In this document: piece after piece, positions 9,497 to 21,000 of the stretch
Position numbering within the stretch: the stretch's first letter is position 1
Layout of the letters: every line of letters starts with the position of its first letter
DNA from: Acanthaster planci
Taxonomy: Eukaryota > Echinodermata > Asteroidea > Valvatida > Acanthasteridae
Direction of reading: 5' to 3'
Assembly (NCBI RefSeq): GCF_001949145.1
Contig: NW_019091357.1
Location: 4,348,500 to 4,410,499 of the forward strand
DNA: 62,000 bases
The notes under the pieces: generated by a model
What the model was told of the DNA's origin: nothing
Seen by the model: only the letters and a program-made list of their open reading frames with translations
The model's database searches: none
Translations under genes and position numbers: made by a program

Positions 9497-11579
9497 GTCA
9501 GAGCTTTTGTTTTGTGCTCGGGGGAATTTTTCTTACATTGGGCTTCATCCTGTCGTCGATATCATCGGGCGTTTTTACTGTGGCCTTCACAATTATCGGG
9601 TTGTCAGGTAATGACTCTGAGTTATTCCTATTTACCGTGAATCCGTCTGTGGCATTCTGCATCGGTGAAACTACAGTTAGCAATAGAAGACAATATGACG
9701 GTGAATTCGATATTTGAGTGGAGGCAGTCCTGGCTATAGCGATCTTAGATGTACGTAACGGTGTTCACCACTCTCATGGGCCGCAATTTAACCAAGGCAA
9801 AAACACAAGCATCTAACTTAATCGGTACTTGGATTGTAACTGTGAAGCAACGGTGCTATTTCAAGTTGTCCAATGGTATCTCCTCACACGAAGAATTGAA
9901 CTGGTGTTGGTTTTTTGTCCCATGATTTGAGCCAAATCCAGTAAGTGGAATTGTAAAGAGGTTGTTAAATGCAAAGCGTCGAGTGTGCTGAAGACAGCAT
10001 TTGACGAGGAGTTCCAGTAATGTTATGCTCATACCATCCCTCGTAGGGAACCATCACTTATGCTGCCTTGACTTGTAGTGGAGTGCAGGCTTCAAATACG
10101 TGTAGTTTTTCAAATCCCAGAGGCTTGAAGACGGTTTTATTCACTCTGTATCGTTATCCCTTTTATATACTGAATGAGCATCGCTAAGCCTTTTTTCATG
10201 TACGTTTATGTATACATATGCTATTACTGTAGGGGTTGGATCGGCGCTCATCTTGTTAATCAGTTTCGCAGTCATGGCATCATACTTCAAGGAGAAATAC
10301 CAGTTAGTAGTCGGGCTCTCATCATTGGGCATTCCAGTCGGTATGCTGGGAATTATGGGCCCATAAGCCAGGTCCTGCTAGATACCTACGGCTGGAGAGG
10401 AACCACGTTGTTGATAGGAGGTATCTCGTTTCATCTAGTAGCATGTAGCTTATTGGTGCAACGGGATCTGTCCTCCTTTGAGACAGACACTGAACAGTAC
10501 CAAGAGGTTGCGATTAGCGACGGCGAAGAACATAACCGGGGATGAAGAAGGGAGCCTTCGCACCATCGAGCGGAGAGTGAAGTCCAGCAACAGACGCCTG
10601 TCAGAATCAAACCTTTGTAAGAGTCAGGCGACTCAGAGGTGTTGCGAGCGCCTCATAATGGCGTTTGATTTTGCCGTGCTGACAGATGCGAAGTTCATTC
10701 TACTGATCACCGGAAGGTGCGCTATCGGTTGTGCCTACACCGGTACAGTGGTGTTCATGGTGTCTCACGGTCAACATCAAGGGCAGAGCGAAACCGAGGC
10801 GTCGTTTCTGCCCACTTCCATCGGGGTTGGCAACATTGTCGGCAAGTTGGTTGTGCCCCTCCTGCACAAGGTCGGCGTAAAATTCTCCATGACACTATGG
10901 GCGTGCATCGGGGGCAAGCATTGTGTGTGCGTCACTTTTCCTGGACGCTTTTGTCAGGCCCTTTGTCGGACAGATGGTCATCACGAGTCTGATTGGGCTG
11001 TGCTACGGTGTGGCGATTCAAGCGACAGACGTCATTGTCCGGTTCCTCACAACGGATGACCGGTTGGTTAATGTATTAGGCTGGCAAGGGTTGTTTACGG
11101 GTATTGCTGGAGCGCTTGGAGGACTTATACCAGGTTAGCACAGTTTCTCTTATAAAAAGACAGATCCGTTGCCGATTCCCTCCTATGGGGTGTATTTGAT
11201 GGTCCACGTAATTAAGTGTTAATACTGAGTGCATTACAATTATAACCTAGTCTAGTTTGTTTTAATTTATAAGTACATTATTAAATTGACATTACCATTA
11301 TAAAATAAACACTGCTACTGATAGCTCATAGCAGACGGTTGTTTCATTGAAATGTGATGCCTATGCCCCCTCAGCATATCTCGCTAAATTGACAAACGGT
11401 GAATGTTTAAAGCGTGTCTGACGAAACGTAATATTGAGCTTTCCCTTTTTTCCACAGGCTGGATTTACGAGAAGACTGGGAATTTCAGGTTAGCTTTCTG
11501 CATATATGGTGGACTGACGCTACTTTCGACTCCGTTTCTCATTTTCCAGGAATTGTACGCTGAAAGAAGAAAACCATAA
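9497..11579 (+). pseudogene. SLC16-like monocarboxylate transporter, copy 2 (pseudogene)
   Basis: Exons homologous to copy 1 are 9497-9607, 10233-11133 and 11458-11579, with the same phase-1 junctions. I find no counterpart of exon 1, which encodes TM1. Exon 2 is 33 bp (11 codons) shorter than in copy 1 and lacks the GALCRLVGSRPMM part. Exon 3 changes frame three times: near 10349 (GMLG/NYGPISQ), near 10540 (after EEHN) and near 10915, where an extra G in a G-run breaks CIG/GASIVCASLFLDAF. Conserved pieces remain: SYFKEKYQLVVGL, LDTYGWRG, ETEASFLPTS, ATDVIVRFLTTDDRLVNV. The last exon ends ERRKP and a TAA at 11577-11579. An AATAAA follows at 11690-11695. Loss of exon 1 plus three shifts argues for a decayed tandem duplicate; the G-run shift alone could be a sequencing error. 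Confidence 0.8.
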
Positions 11580-11689
11580 AGTTGATTATTGGCTCTATCC
11601 ACAAGTCAGACACACTGAATTGAAAGCGAGGTTAACTGCTTTTTATTTATTTTGCTACTTTAGAATAATTTAAAATATGAAAGCACTGA

Positions 11690-11695
11690 AATAAA
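11690..11695 (+). terminator. Candidate poly(A) signal AATAAA (transporter copy 2)
   Basis: Perfect AATAAA, 111 bp after the stop codon of the last exon and followed by an AT-rich stretch. Confidence 0.4.
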
Positions 11696-12649
11696 AGCTT
11701 AATTACAAAAGAATCTCCTTTATGCTGATGACGGCTTTAAAATTATTATGTCTAAATGTTTTAAACCACATTAAAAATGTTACTTACGCATGGAATCCAA
11801 AATAGTCTGGCACAAAATTACATTAAATACAATTTTATTGAGATTGGGAAAACGATCAAAAATGGCTTCCCCGTATAAATAAGGTCATCTGGCTTGCTGG
11901 GCATTGAAAGTGTGAGAAATCATTGAGGCCTTGCACCGAAAAGGTTATGAACATATCAAACAGAGTCTGCATTGGTTCATTTATCAATGATAACAGATCT
12001 TAAATCTAAAAAAAAAAGCTGAGGGCCTGATCTTGGGAGGACCTTTTTCAAGTCTCTGAGAAGTCAGTTTTCAACATAGAGGAAAAGAGAAGTGAGAGTT
12101 TGAAATCTGGAAAAATTAACACTGATGTATTCCAAGATTTACGAATGAACTGATCAGCCTTGATCGAACTGCACACATCTGAAATTGAATAATGAAGTCT
12201 TAAACACCTTATTTTGACAGTTTTGTATAAATACCTTAGGCATAGATTGCTGAATTTTAAACTTGCAGAAAAGTTGCTGCAGTAATCTTTGAAAAAAAAT
12301 AGTTCACTTGCTGTTGAGACATATACAAAATTGTCCGCTGCCATAAATTACTTTTCAGCAGAATTCAAGCATCGGTTTCATTTCAATGTTTATTTTGCGT
12401 GTAATTTGTTTGAAATGATTTGGGACGTCTGTACATTTTAAGCACACAAGCGAATACAATCTTCGTAACTGTACAACACAACACAACGTGTAGACTTGTA
12501 CAACAATAATCTATACTGCCTTACGAAGCAACACAGTTCCCAAATTGCAACAAGGTTTAAGGTGACTTAAATAACCCTCACCCACTTCAAGTTATTACGA
12601 AATAACACCGGTAAGTTGATTAAGAAGGCGATTATAATAGTCCTCACCA

Positions 12650-13420
12650 GACTCTTGACGGAAACCTGCACCCAGTAAACCTCAACGAGGAAAGCAAGCT
12701 CCCAGACCAGGACCGCAACCAACCGTCGCTATGCCAACAAGCATGGAACAACGGCACACAATCCTTCTAGTCTAAGCTCCGCTAATTCCCCAGTTAACTG
12801 GTTCACACGGGTCCCCCAACCCTATAATCTACCACTTCTTAAAAAACGAGACTGTCTAACGATTCCCTAATCTTCAAAGAGATCTGATATAATCGGCAGC
12901 TCCGGCAACTGAGAACAAGCACCACACTAACCGATCGCAAAAGGTACACTTGAGGTAGATCCCCAACCACCAGCGGTCGTACGTCAGATTTACACTCGAA
13001 ACTCAAAACACAACTCCAAAGAGCTCTGGTTAGCACGCTGCCTTCTTGAGAAGTCCCGGCAACCTACGCAGCCAGCGCCGGCGCCCACAGCTAAGGTAAT
13101 GCGCGCCTCTGATTGGTTGCCGCGGACATGTTTAATGCATGATAGACGCGTCTGAATTATTAATGACCAGACTAAACACAAGTCTGCGCAGCTACCCTGT
13201 TTCGCCACACTACTTTCTATACTCCGACCATAGAGCGTGGGGGAGGGGGCTCTTGCTCTATGATGTGACTATGGCCGAGATTCGCCGGTTAGACCTCCGT
13301 TCGTGCGCCAAGCTGTACTCGTGGGATCCAAGTAACATGCTCCAATCACTGTTTCTGCTGCGACCGCCGTTGTTTAAATAAACGCTCATGTGGTTGTCTC
13401 TTCTCTTCTGCTCTTCAATA
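12650..13420 (+). other. Promoter-like or solo-LTR-like block
   Basis: Sequence composition changes: a C/A-rich, G-poor stretch (12650-13030) is followed by a CpG-rich stretch (13040-13340) with CTGATTGGTTGCC (an inverted CCAAT box) at about 13110 and an AATAAA at 13376-13381. This layout (U3-like, CCAAT, poly(A) signal) is what a solo LTR would show. I could not define TG...CA ends or a target duplication, so this is tentative. Confidence 0.2.
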
Positions 13421-13679
13421 TTGCCAACGTTTTTACGAGAATTTCACGTAAATAAATGTCTTGAAATTCAACGAGTCAACAAAAGCCCCAGTGTTTATGA
13501 ATCACAGGTTTCTCTAGCTGTAAGGTAGTTTGTCAACTCAAAAAAGGCTAAACAAAGGACAGCACAATTAATTTTAATTTTCCTTGTAATTTAATATCTG
13601 ATTTGCTGCCCATGTGTTTCAATTCATCAAAGTGTTCAATTTATCTTACAATTATTTTACACAGATAAGACAGTTCCAG

Positions 13680-13775
13680 GGGGAAATAGCACCCTCTGCT
13701 TCGCCTCGAGTGCCATTTGCCCCTCAAGTGTACAAAACACCATGGACCCCTACGCAGCAGGCAACAATTGTTGAA
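13680..13775 (+). repeat. Dispersed repeat, related to 40847-40967
   Basis: GCCATTTGCCCCTCAAGTGT and the following ACAAAACACCATGGACCCCTACGCAGCAGGC parallels GCCATTTGCCCCTTAGGGTG...ACAAGGACCCCCGTCACTGCAGGC at 40908-40960. Non-coding, probably a palindromic MITE. Confidence 0.6.
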
Positions 13776-15099
13776 TGGATATGGGAGACATGCAGAGGGT
13801 CTCGTCGAATTAGGACAAATCAGAAATTCTTCGCAAAAAAAGTTTTATTCATTAAAAAACGCAATGACAAAAGAAACTTTGTCTTCAATGTTGGACTTTT
13901 TTTTTTTTTCATTTCAAACACCCTGTGCCCAATTATGCCAATTTTAGACGGAACGCCTAATGATATAAAAAGCAATGAATTTTGTGTATGTGCTATGGGA
14001 ATACCTTACTGGCTCACTGTTAAATGTTCTGTAAATGTGGGGGAATTCCGTCAACAATTTGTTCAGATGTTTTCAATTCATGGCTTACATCAACTCGGAC
14101 TGTACTCATGTATACATCTATTATACCTTCAATATTGTACAACTTGCTTATTAATACTACTAAATAAATATCACATGTATATGTACACAAGGGTGGATCC
14201 CAGGAACTTCATTAAGGAACAAAGGGTCCATGCCCCCTCCAGGAGTCAATTTGCTCTACTTTCATAACGAGAGAGGCAACTTTATGGTTTACTTCCTCTT
14301 GCAAGAGCACCAAAATGTACTCTCCACTCCCAGAAACACAATAAAACGTAAACATGACAATTTCTCCAGTTTTGATATCCCCCCCAAAAATAAATGTGGT
14401 CCTTGACCCGTCCCTGCTGCATGTATTATTGGCATACGTATGTAGGATATATTCACAGGTGAAGCATGGTGTTAATATTATGGGGCATTTCCTGTCTTTG
14501 AAATATCAAATGCGCGTGTGTGACATCAAGATAGGAACCGTTTCGAGCACACGTGCCTGTTCAACCGGGGTACATTTTGCAGGAGGCTCGGCACTGGGGC
14601 CATTTTCTGGAGGGGTGGGGAGGGGGACATGCTAGGATCTGAACGACTTAGTGTTCATTGAGTGATCAAGGCCGACTATCACCATGTAGATTTTTTTCCC
14701 CCTTCTCTGATTTGAGTGCCAAGGGGCCACACAAGGGGGGATGGGGGATACCTCCCACCCCTTAACGCGCCTCTGTGAATGACAGTTGACCAGAAATTGT
14801 TCCCTTTATGAGCGAGCGTACATGTAAATTGTAAGTGACGCTTCAAGGTGGTCAAAGCCCAATGGGTCAGTTCACTGAAGACAAATCCGATGACCATGGC
14901 AATGCTGTTGGTCATTTACAGTGGTCCCAGCCAACAGCAGTTAGCACTTTGGTATCTACTGTATATAAAGTTGTTTTCATTAAACCAGGATGAACTAGGC
15001 AATATATTCATCTGTGAGTAGGTCAAATAGTTAGTGTTTGCCCTTGCATCGCATAGTCAGAAGAGGGGGGGGGGTCGGTGGGGGAGGGGAGCTGATCTC

Positions 15100-18000
15100 T
15101 CACAGCATTTTCAAGCACCCGACGTTGAAGCCGTCCCCCTTGTGTTGGCCGACCAGTCCCAGCAGCGCCTGCTTCTTGGCGGTGCTGCGCGAGGACTCCA
15201 GCTCATACAGGGTGCAAAGGTTGAAGAGCAAGCCCTCGTCCAGGTAGCTGGCCGGGTCGCCCTGCACCAGCTTTTCCAGGAGGGCCAGTGCCTCCTTCAG
15301 CTTGCCCATGTACAGCAGGCAGACTGACTGGTTGTTGATGGCCTAGGATAGGAGAACAGCCAAAGCGTTAGGGCTGAGCCAGATGGAATAAAATATTATA
15401 TGAATACTCATATGTCCACCAAATCTTTGGTCAGCCAAGCCTTTGTAGAAGCAATGTGAATTGATACATGACATAACATATAACAATCATTACAGTAAGT
15501 TAGAATAAGTTGTTAACCAGAAGCCTTTTAAATTTTTTTTTTGAAAATTTAAGAGGGCTATTTCATTTTGGTTAAAGACTACAAATTCAGAGAGCAAAAT
15601 CCAAAGTGGCCATCCTGTGAACAAAGTCCTTTCTTTAACAATGTACTCACTGTGAAGTTGCCAGGCTCAACAGCTAGCACATCGTCAAAGGACTTCCTAG
15701 CCTCGGAATATTGGTTTTGTGCCATATGCATGAAGGCCCTGGAAGGATCAAGCATTTGAAAGCGAGTGACTGTGCCTGACCACCGTGAAAGGTTCATTTC
15801 TCATTTGTCCAAATTTCTTTTATTACAGCCTCCATGCAGGAAGTGCAGATGGCACTAGGCCTCCTCATGAGGAGCCATCCTACACAAGTAAATGGCCTGA
15901 AAGAACTTAGAGGTTCGTACGCATATACGGGTCAAGTTTCAGTTGAATGTGCACAAGTCTGTGGGCTCTTGTGTTTGCGTTTTCAGTAACGGCTTAAAGT
16001 TTTTCTGGGCAGCATTACATCCGGTGCAAGACACATTTCCAAGACAACTCGTTACAAAACATTCTGTCAATTCATGTTCATGTACGGCGCTGTGGGACTT
16101 ACACTGAGAAGAAATGAATTTGACTATTACTCACTTATTCATGAGTATGGCTGCTTGGGATGTCACCCCCTTTGATTGGTTGTAACTTTCTTCAGCTCTG
16201 GAGAAAGCCCTTTGAGCAGCTTTCAGATCTCCCAACTGTTGACAAAAGATACTGACAACTTCATTCATTGGTCAGGGCCACGTTGACACAGAAGGTGAAG
16301 TCTCCTCAGACAAATAATGTTCTAATTTGTGATTAAACATACAAAAATGTGTTTCAAGCAAGACTCGGAAAAATACTGAAAGGGAGGCTTGGAATGCATG
16401 CCGATTATAAAACAGTCGAGTGCCATCTCGGTCAACATTTCGCAGTGTTTAAAACAGATTCAGGGCATAAGATTGCAATTTCTTCCGCGTGAATGAGGTC
16501 TGCACATGGCGTGTATACAGCCCTTGGTTGTGAGGTGAAATGACACAGAAACCTTAGCCCTGTTATGGTTACCACTACCTAATGGCGTAACACTGTACGG
16601 TTGCATGTGAACACAGCCTGCAAGTCAGTGCTTTAAGTTATTCCCATCCGGCTCATTTTAGTCATGTGGAATAATCTTCGGTGTTCCGTGACACCACCCC
16701 TTTTACTCTGTCAAAGTGTTGTCCGGATCTGTGCAAAGCCCCCTTCAGTTGACAGACTGTATTCATATGTTCGCCACCTTGAATTGAAAGTGGGGTGAAA
16801 CTTTTCATTTTGAAAACCTGTGAGTAAAGAATAACTGACGAAAATGAAGGTTTGATACAAAGTCATGCCAGTTTACACAAATTTTAAATTAGTGATAGAT
16901 TATATCTAAATATTTTAAGCTACATTAAAAAAGAAAAGAAAAATGAGGTTTGGAACCTAAAATAATCTGACGCTGTTTAACAGATTATGTTGAATATGAA
17001 GGATTCAGGAACAAGATAAATATGGCTTCCCTGTCAATACAGTCTATTGCAATCGATTCTGTAGGGACATGGAGAGGCCTCAAGGAGAGCATACCCACTC
17101 ACCTGCAGGAAGATTCGTCCGATGCCCGACAAGAGATTAGAAGCGTTTTGTGAGTCCTTCTTAAGTAACATCTCGTACACGGAAACAGCCTGATTAAAAT
17201 CCTAAAAAAAGGCACAGGGATACTCAAAATCATTAATTACAGTTGGTTGCAAATAATACAAGTCCATCGGATGACAACCGTATCACGTTTGCTTTCAATT
17301 CCAAATCTTAGTGGAGGACACTTACACTTTACCCTTCGTCTACAATGAGCTTCATTATCCGCCATGAGCAGAAGTACCCCCTCATCAGTTGAAAATAGCT
17401 ATGTTGGTCAGGAGTGTTCATTTGGCTGGTAGCGACGCGCCCGTAACGCGTGCATTTCATAGTTGTTTGTGAACCAGTGAAGTGCAGTTGTGACCAAAGG
17501 AGCTGCAGTTCTTAGGAAAAATTGCGCCCTCTATTGGTCCAGCTCAGGTTCCTTGAACCAACAACTGAATCTTAGAAGCATTACCCTTAAATTACCAGTG
17601 CCAAAGTAAGCAATGCAAATCTTTCACCTAAACGGCTCTCAGTCTAACAGCAAGTTACCCGCACATTTAACTTGGTTAAGAATATGAAAACCATACCTTC
17701 ATAGACAGCAGGCAATTTCCAATTGAGTATAGCACCCGGACTTCTCGAGACTTCCACAGATTGACTGATGCTGGACAATTTTGACAGACAGGATGAACTC
17801 AGAGTTAAAAAGGGCAGCTTGAGTGATGTTTCAGAAAGAGGGGTGCGGGTTAGAGGATTGATGGTGAGGGGTAGATAGGGAAGGGCGGTGGGTTTGGTGG
17901 AAGCTGTGTAAAGGTGAGAGCGGAGGGTGAGAAGAGGAACAATATGAAAGAGTCTGACACCCTCCTTTGAACAAATTCATTGGCTCTGAAGTAAAAGCAC

Positions 18001-21000
18001 TGTTCTCTCGTGGAAATTGCACTGACCTTGTCTGTTTTCTTCGGTGAGATCAATTTCTGCACCATACTCACTCATGCCACTCTCCAGGTTAAACAAGATC
18101 TGGAAGTCAACAATGAAAAACATTGCAAAACCAGAGTAGAGCAAGTTTGAGCGACAGACATTTGTCGACCACTGGACCATTTTCAATGGTAACCCTTACA
18201 CAATATAAATCGTTGGAACAGGGCAAAGGTGAACTAGTTACTTTCAAAGAGTCGTTGTTGAACAATGACAAAGGAATGCTTTGGTCAGTTTAATTTGAAT
18301 GGCTTGGGACTTAACTTGAGACTGAGTGAATTGTTGTGGACTCNNNNNNNNNNNNNNNNNNNNNNNNNNNNNNNNNNNNNNNNNNNNNNNNNNNNNNNNN
18401 NNNNNNNNNNNNNNNNNNNNNNNNNNNNNNNNNNNNNNNNNNNNNNNNNNNNNNNNNNNNNNNNNNNNNNNNNNNNNNNNNNNNNNNNNNNNNNNNNNNN
18501 NNNNNNNNNNNNNNNNNNNNNNNNNNNNNNNNNNNNNNNNNNNNNNNNNNNNNNNNNNNNNNNNNNNNNNNNNAGAACTGTATATCACAGAATCACTACC
18601 TGGCCCTTACTGTCTAAAATGTTTTAACTCAAGTTGGTAGCTGTTCTCTTGAGCCACATAATCATCAAAGGTCCATCATTAATCATTCTAGTCCTGAGTG
18701 AAACATGCCCTCTTTGGGTCAACATAATATACCTTGGTGACTATATCCAGAATGTGGTAGAGCCTGGTGAGGGCATCGTGGTGTTTCCCCAGGGAGATCG
18801 GCAACTCGGCATGAAGCACACGCAGTGAAAACGGCACCATGCTCCCTAGGCACACACACAAATCAGTTCCGAGGAAACTCAACCTCAAACGCACTTTTAA
18901 CTTTCATGATTCCTTCAAACGCGAGGGGAAAGTGAATAAATTTGAGAACAAGCAAAGGATTACATTGATTGATTTTCGAGGATGTGAACTGTGACCTGGG
19001 GGATGCTTTTACTGATCAAATTTCATGGAGTGGCCAAGCCTGGAAAACTTCCGAGCACATAAAATAATGTATTTCAATTGGTTATTTACTGTAATCCATC
19101 TAGTGAAAGATGGTCATTTGAAGCCTTCACAGTGAAGAAGGCAATGAAGAAAGGTTCAGTTTTTAAAGGTGGGAGGAAAACTGCAGATGACTTTATCCAG
19201 GGAAAACCCCCACAGAATCAGGTAGGGACTGAAAAACTCTATCCACATGCAGACCTTGGCGGGATTCGAACCCCAGGCCAGAGGCAGAAGGCACGGAAAG
19301 AGTCATTACACCAGCCCGACTCCCCAGTTGCTTAGCAACACTGGGTAACCAGCTAGCGGTGTGCATATGGGTAGCGGGGGACTGGGTACCCTACTGAAGT
19401 CCCCGGGTACCCGTGAAGCAAACCCCACCCAAAATTCAAGTGCTTTGACAAAAATGCTCTTCCAGTACGCTGCAGCTTTGATGTGATGCTACAGCAAAGA
19501 CTGCAACATCTGCGACACAGCCTTGCAAACTTGTGCCAAAAGTCCAGGCTTTCAAACTAATTTGGGGAATAACACAGTATCCCCCTATGACAGGGCATGA
19601 GTACTGTAAAGCACGTAGAAGACGGTCCACACAGTTCAGGCAGCAATAACCTTTGGTGGACTTGCTCCAAACCTTGCAAGGTTCCTCCTCTCTGAGAACT
19701 GTTTCAGGCCAATTTTTCCATTGGGGGTTTATCCGTTGCAAATGAACCTTCAAGGATATCGTGATCAAAATTCAGGCTGAAAGGATGTTCAAAGTGCCAC
19801 TGAAATAATATGTTTCTCGATTTTTAAACTATATGTAACCAAACGAATATACAAATCCAGTAAGTAATGTAAATAGGTGTGGCGATAACAGTGTGCAGGC
19901 TTTCAGTGGGATAAACAAAATTCACTGCAACTCTCCTCACAGAAACTAACTTTCTGAATATACCTTGCCTTCCAGCATAGAGGTCTGGGTAGTACTCAAA
20001 GTAAAGGTCCGGCCTGTCCAGATCACCAAAGGCTTCACATTCAATCTCCGCCATGCTGTACTGCTGGAGCTTAATCAGAAGGGCAAGGCGCGTCAGCCAT
20101 ATCTGAACAGCAAAGCAACCACCAAACAATGTCAACGATTTGTATCTCATAAACATAATCAAATTCTTTGTGGCTTTTTTTCATAGTTGTAAGTACACAG
20201 TTCAGAATAGGATTGTTTGGATGGGGACCAGGGTGCCACTCACCTGTAGCGACTGGGGGGTGTTCTTGGAGGGGAGCCCGGCCTGACCTTTGCCTTGACC
20301 CAGGGAGGTCAACAGGAGTCCTGTCAAATCAACGGCTGCCCGCAGGCAACCAGTGTCCTGCACCACACAACAGGGAAAAGTACTTCTTTAGTATTAAAAA
20401 AATCATTCACTTGCCTTACTTTAGCCACCTACTTGTTTCAGTTTTAAGAAAATGAAAAACTTGATAAAGCTCTGAAGTCACCTAAACGTACAGTAAACCT
20501 CATTAATTAATGACGGCACTCTTGATACAATGTTCTACTTATAACAAGTACATTTTTAGGTCCTAAGCCTTTGTTCCTCATTGTTTTCAATGTTATAACA
20601 AGGTTATCTACAAAGTCCGAAGGACCTGTTATTAATGAGTCCTCTTATTAATGAGGTTCGACTGTATTGCAGAGAATGAAAAACATATTAACCAATCACT
20701 GCCGGGCGGAATTTGCACATGCAGGACAAGTTGCCAGGTGATTTTTCATGATTTTTCGGTTTAAAAATTGTTCAAAAATTCACAACTTCATTTACTGAAC
20801 ATTTACACCCACACAAATGACTGTCTGGTGGCTACTCTAACCTGACAGGCAACCTCCATTGATGCCTGGGTATTGCAGCCAGGCCTTCTGCCCAGTAACG
20901 AGAGCCCAGCGGTGCTGCCTAATTGCCTTTGTTCCCAAAATTGGCCCAGTGCATTGCTCAATGGCAGTGATGTCTTTACAAATGTGGCCAGATTAGTATT

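Larger units (their letters stand above)
11696..15099. other. Intergenic between transporter copy 2 and TRAPPC12
   Basis: No gene supported. It includes a compositionally distinct block (about 12650-13420), a repeat copy at 13680-13760 and G-rich runs around 14580-14760 and 15060-15090. The stretch next to 15100 should contain the TRAPPC12 3' UTR, but I see no close AATAAA on the - strand (the nearest is around 13844-13849). Confidence 0.35.

Noticed and set aside
15034-15327. Open frames on the + strand opposite the last TRAPPC12 exon
   Set aside because: Antisense shadows; the - strand frame is conserved TRAPPC12 sequence.
18244-18640. Open frames crossing the gap
   Set aside because: They consist mostly of undetermined bases.
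19261-19274. Possible tRNA gene (perfect B box on the - strand)
   Set aside because: No cloverleaf can be drawn and the flanking body is shared with other copies, so it is a SINE head.
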